Source of the DNA: Bacteroidaceae bacterium
GTDB lineage: Bacteria; Bacteroidota; Bacteroidia; Bacteroidales; Bacteroidaceae
Direction of reading: 5' to 3'
DNA length: 64,000 nt
NCBI GenBank assembly: GCA_017646665.1
Contig: JAGCMB010000010.1
Coordinates: 1 to 64,000 of the forward strand
Shown here: in pieces, positions 16,494 through 25,780 of the stretch
How positions within the stretch are numbered: the first letter of the stretch is position 1
Layout: every line of letters begins with the position of its first letter
Position numbers and translations under genes: made by a program
The notes under the pieces: model-generated
Told to the model about the DNA's origin: nothing
The model's database searches: none
Seen by the model: only the letters and a program-made list of their open reading frames with translations

Positions 16494-17642
16494 ATGGCAA
16501 AACGAGATTACTATGAAGTGCTTGGCGTGGACAAGAACGCGTCGGCAAACGACATAAAAAAGGCTTACCGCAAATTGGCGATACAGTACCACCCCGACAA
16601 GAACCCCGATAACAAGGAGGCCGAGGAGAAATTCAAAGAGGCTGCCGAGGCGTACAGCGTGCTCAGCGACCCCGACAAGAAGGCACGTTACGACCAGTTC
16701 GGATTTGAAGGTGTGAACGGAGCCGGTGGCGGTGGCTTCAGTGGTGCCGGAATGGATATAAACGACATTTTCTCAATGTTCGGCGACATCTTCGGCGGAC
16801 ACGGAGGATTTGGAGGTTTCGGAGGCTTTGGCGGCGGCAATGCAGGCCCAGCGAAACACCGTGGCAGCGACCAGCGAGTAAAGGTAAAGCTCACTTTGCA
16901 GGAGATTGCCAATGGAGTAACAAAAAAATTCAAGCTAAAGAAATATGTAACCTGTACCCATTGTAATGGTAGCGGTGCCGAAAATGGCGCGGTAGAGACC
17001 TGTCCCGATTGTAAAGGAACAGGCCGCGTAGTGCGCACACAACAGAGCTTCTTTGGAATGATGCGCAGCGAGGTAGCCTGCCCACGATGCAACGGACAAG
17101 GAAAAATAGTAAAGGACAAATGCCGCCACTGTAATGGCGACGGCATTGTAATGGGCGAGGAGATTGTTGAAGTAAATATCCCAGCCGGTGTATACGAAGG
17201 TATGCAGTTGTCAATGCGCGGAAAGGGAAATGCCGGAAAATTCAACGGCATACCGGGCGACCTTCTCATATTGGTTGAAGAGGAGAAGCACCCCACCCTT
17301 GTACGCGACGAGAACGACCTGATATACAGCCTATTGCTCGACATTCCGACAGCATCGCTTGGCGGATTTGCCGAAATACCCACCATCGACGGCAAGGCAA
17401 AGGTAACAATTGACCCGGGAACACAGCCGGGCAAGGTTCTGCGCTTGCGCGGAAAGGGTTTGCCATCACTCAACGGCTATGGCAAAGGCGATATTGTTGT
17501 CAATGTCAGCGTGTACATTCCCGAAACACTCTCTAAAGACGAGAAAAAAGCAATTGAAGGCTTCCGCAATTCAGAGAACTTCCGTCCGAGCGAAAGCATC
17601 AAGGAGAAGATTTTCCGCCGCTTCAAAAACTTTTTTGATTGA
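16494..17642 (+). CDS. dnaJ: Chaperone protein DnaJ
   Basis: A 382-residue type I J-protein that delivers substrates to DnaK and stimulates its ATPase. The J domain (about 5-70) has the HPD motif at residues 33-35. A Gly/Phe-rich linker follows (about 75-120). The zinc-binding domain has four CxxCxGxG repeats ([32 protein letters not shown]). The C-terminal substrate-binding domains end in a basic stretch. It is complete. The 9-bp gap from grpE indicates co-transcription. The stop codon lies 14 bp before the preferred folC start. Confidence 0.97.
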   Translation: MAKRDYYEVLGVDKNASANDIKKAYRKLAIQYHPDKNPDNKEAEEKFKEAAEAYSVLSDPDKKARYDQFGFEGVNGAGGGGFSGAGMDINDIFSMFGDIFGGHGGFGGFGGFGGGNAGPAKHRGSDQRVKVKLTLQEIANGVTKKFKLKKYVTCTHCNGSGAENGAVETCPDCKGTGRVVRTQQSFFGMMRSEVACPRCNGQGKIVKDKCRHCNGDGIVMGEEIVEVNIPAGVYEGMQLSMRGKGNAGKFNGIPGDLLILVEEEKHPTLVRDENDLIYSLLLDIPTASLGGFAEIPTIDGKAKVTIDPGTQPGKVLRLRGKGLPSLNGYGKGDIVVNVSVYIPETLSKDEKKAIEGFRNSENFRPSESIKEKIFRRFKNFFD

Positions 17643-17656
17643 TTAACAGCATAGAT

Positions 17657-18955
17657 ATGACATACGACGAAACAGTCCAATATCTGTTCAACTGCGCACC
17701 GCCCTTCCAGCAAGTAGGCGGTGCTGCTTACAAAGAGGGGTTATCCACAACCATCGCTCTCGACAATCATTTGGGCAACCCACACAGAAAATTCCTTACA
17801 ATACACGTTGCCGGAACAAACGGCAAGGGCTCCACATCGCACACTCTGGCTGCTATACTGCAAGAATGTGGATACAAGGTAGGCCTTTACACATCGCCAC
17901 ACCTTGTCGACTTCAGAGAGCGCATAAAAGTCAACGGAGAGGTCGCAAGCAAGGAGTATGTAATGGATTTTGTCAAGAAGCACAAAGAGTTCTTTGAGCC
18001 GCTCGACCCATCGTTCTTTGAACTGACAACGGCAATGGCATTCAACTATTTTGCCCAAGAGCAGGTTGACATAGCAGTCGTTGAAGTGGGGCTCGGCGGC
18101 AGATTGGACTGCACCAACATAATAACGCCCATTCTCTCCATAATCACGAACATAAGCTTTGACCACACACAATTCCTTGGCAACACGCTTGCTGAAATTG
18201 CGGGCGAGAAGGCAGGCATCATCAAGCCAGGAATACCTGTCGTCATTGGCGAAACAACCCCCGAAACAAAGGAGGTATTCTGCAAAAAGGCGACAGACGT
18301 TGGAGCACCCATCGTTTTTGCCGAAGATGAAAAATATTTACTATCGGCTACATCACTGCCACAAGGCGGCATTGCATACGAAACAGCCACCTATGGAGCT
18401 ATCGAGGGGGAATTGGGCGGTGACTACCAAAGAAAAAACACAAACACATTGTTGTCGGCTTTGGAGAAGCTCAAAGAGCATGGATTAAAAATCGGCGACA
18501 ATGCTGTGAGAAAAGGATTTACAAACGTATGCGCTGCAACCGGTTTTACAGGTCGTTGGCAGACCATAGGGGAAGCACCACGCATTGTGTGCGATGCCGG
18601 GCATAACACCGGTGGTATAAAGTATATCGTTGAACAGCTTGAGCGTGAAAGCAAGAAGCACACTACACTGCGCATAGTGTTCGGAATGGTAAACGACAAA
18701 GACATTTCGGCAGTACTTGCAATGATGCCCACAAATGCACAATATTATTTCACACAGGCAAGCATTAAAAGGGCTATGCCGGCCGAGGAGCTACAATCCA
18801 AGGCTGCAGCATATAATTTGAAGGGCAGGCACTACCCCACAGTAGAAACAGCACTGCAAGCAGCAAAAGGCGACAGCAGTGAGAAAGATTTTATCTTCGT
18901 CGGGGGCAGCTGTTTCATCGTTGCCGACCTTTTGACATCCGTTAACGCTCAATAG
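17657..18955 (+). CDS. folC: Folylpolyglutamate/dihydrofolate synthase
   Basis: A Mur-ligase-like ATP-dependent enzyme that adds glutamate to dihydropteroate or folates. Seen: the P-loop motif HVAGTNGKGSTSH, TSPHLVDFRERIKVNG, the EVGLGGRLDCTN motif, and a C-terminal domain with VCDAGHNTGGI. The start is placed at the ATG at 17657 (MTYDETVQYLF), which matches the usual FolC N-terminus; an upstream TTG at 17639 overlapping dnaJ is in frame but less likely. The length of 432 residues is normal. It is followed by a long perfect palindrome acting as terminator. Confidence 0.95.
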   Translation: MTYDETVQYLFNCAPPFQQVGGAAYKEGLSTTIALDNHLGNPHRKFLTIHVAGTNGKGSTSHTLAAILQECGYKVGLYTSPHLVDFRERIKVNGEVASKEYVMDFVKKHKEFFEPLDPSFFELTTAMAFNYFAQEQVDIAVVEVGLGGRLDCTNIITPILSIITNISFDHTQFLGNTLAEIAGEKAGIIKPGIPVVIGETTPETKEVFCKKATDVGAPIVFAEDEKYLLSATSLPQGGIAYETATYGAIEGELGGDYQRKNTNTLLSALEKLKEHGLKIGDNAVRKGFTNVCAATGFTGRWQTIGEAPRIVCDAGHNTGGIKYIVEQLERESKKHTTLRIVFGMVNDKDISAVLAMMPTNAQYYFTQASIKRAMPAEELQSKAAAYNLKGRHYPTVETALQAAKGDSSEKDFIFVGGSCFIVADLLTSVNAQ

Positions 18956-18981
18956 GAACGACAGTTAACACACATCACATT

Positions 18982-19031
18982 AAATTAGCTAAAAAAGGAA
19001 ATGCGCGCGCATTTCCTTTTTTAGCTAATTT
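18982..19031 (+). terminator. 50-bp perfect palindrome, terminator of folC
   Basis: Positions 18982-19006 and 19007-19031 are perfect reverse complements with no spacer (centre ATGCGC/GCGCAT, flanks with A6 and T6 tracts). As RNA it makes a stem of over 20 bp. Its position 26 bp past folC and the U tract in the stem suggest a terminator; being symmetric it would work in both directions. Confidence 0.75.
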
Positions 19032-19045
19032 TTATTGGTTTTTCC

Positions 19046-19076
19046 TTTGTCGTAAACCTTTTTTTTATTTTATTTG
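19046..19076 (+). promoter_or_regulatory. Promoter of the galactose operon
   Basis: TTTG (19046-19049) and, 19 bp on, TTTATTTG (19069-19076), which differs from TAnnTTTG at one position. The leader to galM would be about 25 nt. It lies directly after the folC palindrome, so the operon is insulated from folC. Confidence 0.45.
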
Positions 19077-19107
19077 CCGAAGAATAGCTATTTATAACAT
19101 ACATAAT

Positions 19108-20190
19108 ATGAGTTGTACAGAAAATCTTTCACAATTGAAGGCCGCTGACTTCAAAAAAGAGATAGGCGGCAAAGAAACAGCATTGTTCATTCTCAAGAAC
19201 AAACAGGGCAACGAAGTTGCAATCACAAACTACGGTGGCGCAATATGCAGCATTATGGTTCCCGACAAGAACGGCAACTACGCCAATGTAATTCAGGGAC
19301 ACGACAGCATTGACAATCTACTTAACAGCCCCGAACCATTCCTCAGCACACTTGTAGGCCGTTATGGCAACCGCATCTGCAAAGGCAAGTTCACAATCGA
19401 CGGCAAAGAGTACAACCTCGCCATCAACAATGGCCCAAACCACCTTCACGGTGGCCCAACAGGTTTCCACGCAAGAGTTTGGGATGCTGAACAGACCGAT
19501 GCACAGACATTAAAGCTACACTATTTGTCGGCAGATATGGAAGAGGGCTTCCCCGGCAATCTCGACGTGACTGTTGTCTACACATTCAACGATGACAACG
19601 AGCTAAAAATCGATTATACAGCAACTACCGACAAAAAGACTATCGTGAACCTTACAAGCCACGGTTTCTTCTCATTGTCGGGAATTGCTAATCCAACAGC
19701 AACAATCGACAACCTCATTTGCGAAATCAACGCCGATTTCTTTGTGCCCATCGATGACACATCTGTACCTTACGGCTGCATAGCACCGGTAAAGGGCACT
19801 GCGTTCGACTTCACCACCCCGACAGCGGTTGGTGCACGCATCGATGCCGACGAGGAGCAAATCAAGCACGGCGCCGGCTACGACCACTGCTACGTGCTCA
19901 ACAAGAAAGAGGTTGGCGAATTGAGCTTCGCCGCAAAGGTTACAGAGCCTGTAAGCGGTCGCACAATGGAGGTTTACACAACAGAGCCTGGTGTTCAGGT
20001 GTACACATCGAACTGGCACAGCGGCTTTGCCGGCGCACATGGAGCTACATTCCCCAAGCGCAGTGCTATCTGTTTCGAGGCACAGCACTTCCCCGACTCG
20101 CCCAACCGTCAGCACTTCCCAAGCGTGGTACTTTGCCCGGGCGAAACATACAAACAAGTTACTGTATATAAATTCGGTGTAGAAAAGTAA
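19108..20190 (+). CDS. galM: Aldose 1-epimerase (galactose mutarotase)
   Basis: A 360-residue enzyme that interconverts alpha and beta anomers of galactose or glucose. Family marks are VGRYGNRICKGKF, NNGPNHLHGGPTGFH (first catalytic His), LTSHGFFSLSG (second His) and the C-terminal EPGVQVYTSNW with AICFEAQHFPDSPN, which carries the catalytic Glu. No signal peptide is present, so it acts in the cytoplasm. It is first in galM-MFS-galK, supplying alpha-galactose for the kinase. The next gene starts 39 bp downstream (ATG at 20230). Confidence 0.96.
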   Translation: MSCTENLSQLKAADFKKEIGGKETALFILKNKQGNEVAITNYGGAICSIMVPDKNGNYANVIQGHDSIDNLLNSPEPFLSTLVGRYGNRICKGKFTIDGKEYNLAINNGPNHLHGGPTGFHARVWDAEQTDAQTLKLHYLSADMEEGFPGNLDVTVVYTFNDDNELKIDYTATTDKKTIVNLTSHGFFSLSGIANPTATIDNLICEINADFFVPIDDTSVPYGCIAPVKGTAFDFTTPTAVGARIDADEEQIKHGAGYDHCYVLNKKEVGELSFAAKVTEPVSGRTMEVYTTEPGVQVYTSNWHSGFAGAHGATFPKRSAICFEAQHFPDSPNRQHFPSVVLCPGETYKQVTVYKFGVEK

Positions 20191-20229
20191 GTGATCAATA
20201 AAACTATAAATCAAAAAAAACTAAAGACT

Positions 20230-21498
20230 ATGAGTAATCAAAAGAAACAATGGGGAGCTATTATCGTTATGATTGCGCTCTTCGCAATGATTGCCTTCGT
20301 GACCAACTTGTGTACACCAATGGCAACCATCATCAAGAATCAGGGCGAGATTTCAAACGTTCTTGCACAGATTGGTAACTACGGTAATTTCGTTGCTTAT
20401 TTGGTTATGGGTATCCCTGCCGGTATGCTCATCGCAAAGTTCGGTTACAAGAAGACAGCCCTTATCGGTTTGGCTGTAGGTGCTACAGGTATCCTCATCC
20501 AGTGGGCAAGTGGTTTGCTTGATGTTGAGCAGAACCTTGTTCTTGTATTCACAGTTTACCTTGTAGGTGCATTCATCGCAGGTTTGTGTATGTGTATCCT
20601 CAACTGCGTTGTTAACCCAATGCTTAACCTTCTTGGTGGTGGCGGTAACAGCGGTAACCAGCTCATCCAGATTGGTGGTGTGTTCAACTCATCAGCAGCT
20701 GTAGCTTGCTACATCCTTATGGGTGCCCTTATCTCAGACGCTACAAAGGCTAAGATTTCTGACGCTACTCCAGCGCTTATGATTGCACTTGCTATCTTCG
20801 TTGTTGCGTTCATCGTAATCCTTTTCACCAAGATCGAAGAGCCAGAGCAGGCTCCTGTTCAGGTGAGCCTCATCAAGGGTGCTATGAGTCACCGTCACTT
20901 CGCACTCGGTGCATTGGCTATCTTCCTTTATATGGGTATTGAGGTAGGTGTTCCCAACGCTGTACAGCAGATGTTGACATCAGAGCCACTCTCTATCCCT
21001 GCCGGTACTGTAGGTATGATTGTTGCTGTTTACTGGTTTATGATGCTTATCGGCCGTTTCGTAGGTGCATCTATCGGTAGCAAGGTTTCAAGCCGCGCAA
21101 TGATTACAACTGTTTCTATCGCTACATTGGCGCTCGTACTGTTCGGTATGTACGCTCCAACAGATATTCTCGTTGCATTCCCAGGCGTTGACTGGGGTAA
21201 GCTCGAACTTATCTGGCAGGACATCCCTGTAGGTATCTTCTCATTCCTTTTGGTAGGTCTTTGCACATCAGTTATGTGGGGTGCTATCTTCAATATGGCT
21301 GTTGAGGGTCTTGGCAAGTACACAGCGGTTGCATCCGGTATCTTTATGACAATGGTATTCGGTTGCGCTGTGATGATGGGTATCCAGGGTTATGTTGCAG
21401 ACTTGACAGATTATATGACAAGCTTCTGGGTTGTTGTATTCTGTGCAGCATACATCCTCTTCTACGCACTCATTGGTTCAAAGCCAGCAAAGAAGTAA
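20230..21498 (+). CDS. MFS sugar permease, probably galactose uptake
   Basis: A major facilitator superfamily protein of about 422 residues with about 12 predicted membrane helices and long Gly/Ala-rich hydrophobic segments. The start is set at ATG 20230 (MSNQKKQWGAI); the longer open frame from a GTG at 20191 overlaps the galM end and lacks family sense. The motif AKFGYKKTALIGL after helix 2 is the MFS A-motif variant of the FucP/GluP (FGHS) type. Position between galM and galK makes galactose the likely substrate; glucose or another hexose is possible. Codon use is strongly biased (GGT, GCT, AAG), as in highly expressed genes. Confidence 0.88.
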   Translation: MSNQKKQWGAIIVMIALFAMIAFVTNLCTPMATIIKNQGEISNVLAQIGNYGNFVAYLVMGIPAGMLIAKFGYKKTALIGLAVGATGILIQWASGLLDVEQNLVLVFTVYLVGAFIAGLCMCILNCVVNPMLNLLGGGGNSGNQLIQIGGVFNSSAAVACYILMGALISDATKAKISDATPALMIALAIFVVAFIVILFTKIEEPEQAPVQVSLIKGAMSHRHFALGALAIFLYMGIEVGVPNAVQQMLTSEPLSIPAGTVGMIVAVYWFMMLIGRFVGASIGSKVSSRAMITTVSIATLALVLFGMYAPTDILVAFPGVDWGKLELIWQDIPVGIFSFLLVGLCTSVMWGAIFNMAVEGLGKYTAVASGIFMTMVFGCAVMMGIQGYVADLTDYMTSFWVVVFCAAYILFYALIGSKPAKK

Positions 21499-21544
21499 TT
21501 CACTTGAAAAAACTTATTGTTTAACTATATAATACATAAAGATT

Positions 21545-22699
21545 ATGGATATAGAATTTGTAAGAAGCCGCTTTATCAAGCATTTCGATGGCACAACAGG
21601 AAGCATCTATGCATCTCCCGGTCGTATCAACCTCATTGGTGAGCACACCGACTACAATAATGGTTTTGTATTCCCAGGCGCTGTAAACAAGGGTATTATG
21701 GCCGAGATTAAGCCAAACGGAACAGACAAGGTTTGCGCTTACTCTATCGACGAGAAGGACTATGTTGAGTTCGGTTTGAAGGAGGAGGACGCTCCACACG
21801 CATCTTGGGCAAAGTACATCTTCGGTGTTTGCCGCGAGATGATTAAGCGTGGCGTTGACGTTAAGGGTTTCAACACTGCATTTGCAGGTGATGTTCCCCT
21901 CGGCGCAGGTATGTCTTCATCGGCTGCTCTTGAGAGCACATACGCTTTCGCTTTGAACGATTTGTTCGGCGACAACAAAGTAGACAAGTTCGAGCTTGCT
22001 AAGGTTGGTCAGGCAACAGAGCACAACTATGTTGGTGTAAACTGCGGTATTATGGACCAGTTCGCCAGCGTATTCGGTAAGGCTGGTAGCCTCATCCGTC
22101 TCGACTGCCGTTCTTTGGAGTACCAGTACTTCCCATTCAAGCCACAGGGTTACAAGCTCGTTCTTTTGAACACTTGCGTTAAGCACGAGCTCGTAGGTTC
22201 TCCATACAACGAGCGTCGTTTGAGCTGCGAGCGTGTTGCTGAGGTTATCAAGGCTAAGTATCCCGAGGTTGAGTCTTTGCGCGATGCCAGCTTCGAGCAG
22301 CTCGAGGAGGTTAAGGCAGAGTTGAAGCCCGAGGATTACAACCGTGCTAAATATGTTATCGGCGAGGTAGTTCGCGTACTCGACGTTTGCGCAGCTCTTG
22401 AGGCTGGTGACTACGAAACAGTAGGTAAGAAGATGTACGAGACACACTTCGGACTCAGCAAGGATTACGAGGTAAGCTGCGAGGAGCTCGACTACTTGGT
22501 AGACGTTGCTATCGACTGTGGCGTAACAGGTTCTCGTATGATGGGTGGCGGCTTCGGCGGTTGCACTATCAACCTTGTTAAGGAGGAGTTGTACGAGGTA
22601 TTCATCGAGGAGGCTAAGAAGCGTTACCAGGAGAAGTATGGTAAGCAGCCAAAGGTTTACGATGTAGTAATCGGCGACGGTTCTCGCAAGATTTGCTAA
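21545..22699 (+). CDS. galK: Galactokinase
   Basis: A 384-residue GHMP kinase making galactose-1-phosphate from galactose and ATP. The galactokinase signature GRINLIGEHTDYNNGFVFP is at residues about 22-40, the ATP-binding PLGAGMSSSAALE at about 118-130, the catalytic Asp segment NCGIMDQFASVFG, and GGGFGGCTINLV near the C-terminus. The length is typical. It is the last gene of the galM operon and is closed by a terminator 22 bp on. Codon bias is as strong as in the permease. No galT is nearby; Bacteroidales may use other routes or place it elsewhere. Confidence 0.97.
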   Translation: MDIEFVRSRFIKHFDGTTGSIYASPGRINLIGEHTDYNNGFVFPGAVNKGIMAEIKPNGTDKVCAYSIDEKDYVEFGLKEEDAPHASWAKYIFGVCREMIKRGVDVKGFNTAFAGDVPLGAGMSSSAALESTYAFALNDLFGDNKVDKFELAKVGQATEHNYVGVNCGIMDQFASVFGKAGSLIRLDCRSLEYQYFPFKPQGYKLVLLNTCVKHELVGSPYNERRLSCERVAEVIKAKYPEVESLRDASFEQLEEVKAELKPEDYNRAKYVIGEVVRVLDVCAALEAGDYETVGKKMYETHFGLSKDYEVSCEELDYLVDVAIDCGVTGSRMMGGGFGGCTINLVKEELYEVFIEEAKKRYQEKYGKQPKVYDVVIGDGSRKIC

Positions 22700-22720
22700 T
22701 AAATAGCATTTGCATAATAA

Positions 22721-22752
22721 AAATGGCGCAACTCGAAGTTGCGCCATTTTTT
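22721..22752 (+). terminator. Terminator of the galactose operon
   Basis: AAATGGCGCAACT (22721-22733) and AGTTGCGCCATTT (22737-22749) with a 3-nt loop, followed by a T run. It separates galK from the sulfatase gene. Confidence 0.9.
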
Positions 22753-22833
22753 GTTACATCACTTTTACAATCCAATGCTGAACATTTTGAAATAAATATT
22801 GTACTTTAGCAAAAGATAACAAAAACGACTCTT

Positions 22834-25617
22834 ATGAAGAATTTGAATATAGGTATGCTTGCTCTTGCGACACTGCCGGGAGCCTTGGCTGCTCAAGAGA
22901 GTGCGAACACTGAGCCTTATTTGAAATCACGCCCTAATGTAGTTATGATATATGCCGATGACCTTGGATTCGGTGACCTTGAGTGCTACGGTGCAATAGG
23001 AGTAAAGACCCCCAATGTAAACCGTTTGTCCGACAACGGCGTGCGTTTCACAAATGCCCACGCTGTGGCATCAACCAGCACCCCATCGCGCTACTCATTG
23101 CTCACCGGAGAGTATCCTTGGCGCAAGAGCGGAACAGACGTTGCCGCAGGCGATGCTGCAATGATTATCTCGCCCGACCAGTACACTGTTGCCGATGTGT
23201 TCAAAGAGGCTGGCTACACCACTGCCGCATTCGGAAAGTGGCATCTTGGACTTGGCTCACAAACCGGCAAACAGAATTGGAACGCACCCATCACGCCTGC
23301 ACTGGCCGACATTGGTTTCGACTACTCATACATTATGGCGGCAACAGCCGACCGCGTTCCTTGTGTATTCATTGAAAACGGCGCGGTGGCTAACTACGAC
23401 CCCACGGCACCGATATATGTAAACTACAACACCAACTTCGATGGTGAGCCAACAGGAAAGGACAACCCAGAACTGCTCTACAACCTAAAATCGAGCCACG
23501 GTCACGACTACTCTATCGTGAACGGTATTGGACGCATAGGCTATATGAAGGGCGGCGGCAAGGCGCTTTGGAAGGACGAGAACATTGCCGACAGCATAAC
23601 AGCCCACGCTGTTGACTTCATTAAAAAGAACAGCGAAAAACCGTTCTTCATGTATTTCGCAACCAACGACGTTCACGTTCCTCGATTCCCGCACCCACGT
23701 TTCCGCGGACAGAGCGAAATGGGATTGCGTGGCGATGCCATAGTACAGTTCGACTGGAGCGTGGGCGAGATTGTACGCGCTCTCGAAGAGCAGGGATTAC
23801 TCGAGAACACCCTTATAATACTCACAAGCGACAACGGCCCTGTGCTTGACGACGGTTACGTTGACCAGGCCGAGGAACTTGTTGGCGACCACTCGCCCAC
23901 CGGTGGCTTGCGCGGTGGAAAGTATAGTGCGTACGAAGGCGGCACACGCGTACCTTTCATAGTCCATTGGCCGGCAATGATTAAGGAGCAGGCAGTGAAG
24001 AACTCGCTTGTATCACAGATTGATTTTCTTGACGTTATGGCTGGCATTGCCGGAGTCGGCGGTGGAGAGTCGCTATCAACCGACGGTTTCCCGGGAGAGG
24101 CTGCCACTTGGTTCGGCGACGATGAAAAAGGGCGCCCCTATGCCATTGGAATGGCACAGAACCACACATTGACACTATGTACTGGCGGTTGGAAATTCGT
24201 TGAGCCAAAAGGTGGCCCCACAATGATTCAATGGGGACCGAAGATTGAGACAGGCTACTCAACCAACCCACAGATTTTCCAGCACGTAAATGGAGAATAT
24301 GACGAGAACCAGAATATGGCTTCAAGCAATGCTGCCGTTGTAGAGAACCTCACAGCCCAGTTGGAGAAGATACGCAACAGACAATATGACGAGATTACAA
24401 TCATTGCCGAGCCTGGCGAAGCCATTGACCTAACACCATTCTTCGGCGAACAGAGCGGTGCCGTTGTCAGTGGAGATTTCATTGACGGCGATGCAACAGA
24501 CCTCGGCAACGTTATCATAAGAGATGATGCCAGCGACGGAGCACATACCGGCGTAGTAACTATGCCCGATGGTACAATATACACGTTTGCCGTAATCATC
24601 AATCCCGGCTACAACGGAGCATACCACATCAACTATAACGGCAACCCTCTTTTTATTTCTTACAACACCACACACGACAATAGCAAGAACGAGGGCTACA
24701 AGCTCACCTCACCCGACCACTATTCGACATCGGCAGCCGGCGACGAGATTTTCATCATTGAGCCATCGGGCGTGGGATACACACTCACAATGCAAGGCAA
24801 AGTACTTAAAGAGCCAAGACTCAACGGATGGGGACACATAATGTTCTCGGACAACGAAAACGAAGCCGGAATATACCTTTTTGAAGAGACCTCAACAACC
24901 GACGTTTATAAAATCCGCAGCAACAGCGACGGCATCAACTATGTGAATGTATATAAAGAGCACGGCGTAGTGGGCAACGACAAGGCAACAAAAGCAGGCC
25001 TTGCAACATACACCATTGAAGAGGTTGAAACCTTTCCCTTGACATTACAGGCCGATGGCACTGCAGCTATTTGTCTGCCATTCAACGTAGTTATCCCCGA
25101 AGGCATATATGCCTATGACGCAACAGCCGCCGACATTGAGTATAATGCCGAATCAAACGGCTATATATGTACAATGAGAGCCATTGCATCACCGGGCAAG
25201 ACACTGAAGGGCGGCACACCCACAATCATCAACGGGAGCGAAGGAACCCATCAATTTGTAATCACAATGTCGGACCACGATGCGGTGACTTCCCTGTCGG
25301 AATCCCTTTTGAAAGGCAAATATGTAGAGAGCAACCTGACACAGAACGGCGACACAAAAAAGTTCCTCTTTGCCAATAGCACATTCAAGACATTCGACGG
25401 TTCAAAGGATATTGCAGCAAACCAATGCTGGATGGAGTGCAGCGTTGCACAGGCAAGCGAACTCACGGTGCACTTCAGTGACCCCACAGGCATTGAAGTG
25501 ATACCCTCTACCCCACAAGAGAAGAGCTGCAACATATACAGCATCGCCGGCAAAAGGCTGAGCCACCCCCAAAAAGGAATAAACATAATCGACAGTAAAA
25601 AGGTGCTTGTAAAGTAA
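22834..25617 (+). CDS. Secreted serine-type sulfatase (family S1)
   Basis: A 927-residue exported sulfatase that would remove sulfate esters from host or plant glycans. The signal peptide covers residues 1-20. The catalytic domain (about 33-500) has the metal-binding YADDLGFGDLE and the sulfatase signature S82-T-P-S-R86 with TSTPSRYSLLTGEYPW; Ser82 would be turned to formylglycine by an anaerobic radical-SAM maturase (anSME), not found here. NDVHVPRFPHPRF and TSDNGPVLDDGY are also typical. About 400 residues follow, with beta-rich repeats and a tail NIYSIAGKRL...KGINIIDSKKVLVK of the kind shared by other secreted proteins here. The sulfate position is unknown; the nearby galactose operon hints at sulfated galactose or GalNAc in mucin. 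Confidence 0.9.
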   Translation: MKNLNIGMLALATLPGALAAQESANTEPYLKSRPNVVMIYADDLGFGDLECYGAIGVKTPNVNRLSDNGVRFTNAHAVASTSTPSRYSLLTGEYPWRKSGTDVAAGDAAMIISPDQYTVADVFKEAGYTTAAFGKWHLGLGSQTGKQNWNAPITPALADIGFDYSYIMAATADRVPCVFIENGAVANYDPTAPIYVNYNTNFDGEPTGKDNPELLYNLKSSHGHDYSIVNGIGRIGYMKGGGKALWKDENIADSITAHAVDFIKKNSEKPFFMYFATNDVHVPRFPHPRFRGQSEMGLRGDAIVQFDWSVGEIVRALEEQGLLENTLIILTSDNGPVLDDGYVDQAEELVGDHSPTGGLRGGKYSAYEGGTRVPFIVHWPAMIKEQAVKNSLVSQIDFLDVMAGIAGVGGGESLSTDGFPGEAATWFGDDEKGRPYAIGMAQNHTLTLCTGGWKFVEPKGGPTMIQWGPKIETGYSTNPQIFQHVNGEYDENQNMASSNAAVVENLTAQLEKIRNRQYDEITIIAEPGEAIDLTPFFGEQSGAVVSGDFIDGDATDLGNVIIRDDASDGAHTGVVTMPDGTIYTFAVIINPGYNGAYHINYNGNPLFISYNTTHDNSKNEGYKLTSPDHYSTSAAGDEIFIIEPSGVGYTLTMQGKVLKEPRLNGWGHIMFSDNENEAGIYLFEETSTTDVYKIRSNSDGINYVNVYKEHGVVGNDKATKAGLATYTIEEVETFPLTLQADGTAAICLPFNVVIPEGIYAYDATAADIEYNAESNGYICTMRAIASPGKTLKGGTPTIINGSEGTHQFVITMSDHDAVTSLSESLLKGKYVESNLTQNGDTKKFLFANSTFKTFDGSKDIAANQCWMECSVAQASELTVHFSDPTGIEVIPSTPQEKSCNIYSIAGKRLSHPQKGINIIDSKKVLVK

Positions 25618-25635
25618 AACAATATTCTATAAGAT

Positions 25636-25675
25636 ATTCCCCGAAAGTTTCAACGGACTCTCGGGGAATTCTTTT
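25636..25675 (+). terminator. Terminator of the sulfatase gene
   Basis: ATTCCCCGA (25636-25644) pairs with TCGGGGAAT (25661-25669), followed by CTTTTTG. It lies 19 bp past the sulfatase stop codon and separates that gene from the accessory pair that follows. Confidence 0.82.
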
Positions 25676-25780
25676 TGTATGAAGATTTTATCTCTGAAAA
25701 CTATTGACAACGGCTCTTTCATTTGCTATATTAGCAGTATATATTTTCTTTTCTATCAGAATTATGGCAAATCAGCAACT

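Noticed and set aside
21917..22747. 276-residue minus-strand open frame
   Set aside because: It is antisense to galK, which is unmistakable and has strong codon bias; the long shadow follows from that bias.
25679..25780. First 34 codons of the zincin-like open frame as coding
   Set aside because: The ATG directly follows the T run of the sulfatase terminator, leaving no room for a leader, and the stretch contains the AT-rich promoter-like sequence; a start at 25781 is preferred though not proven.
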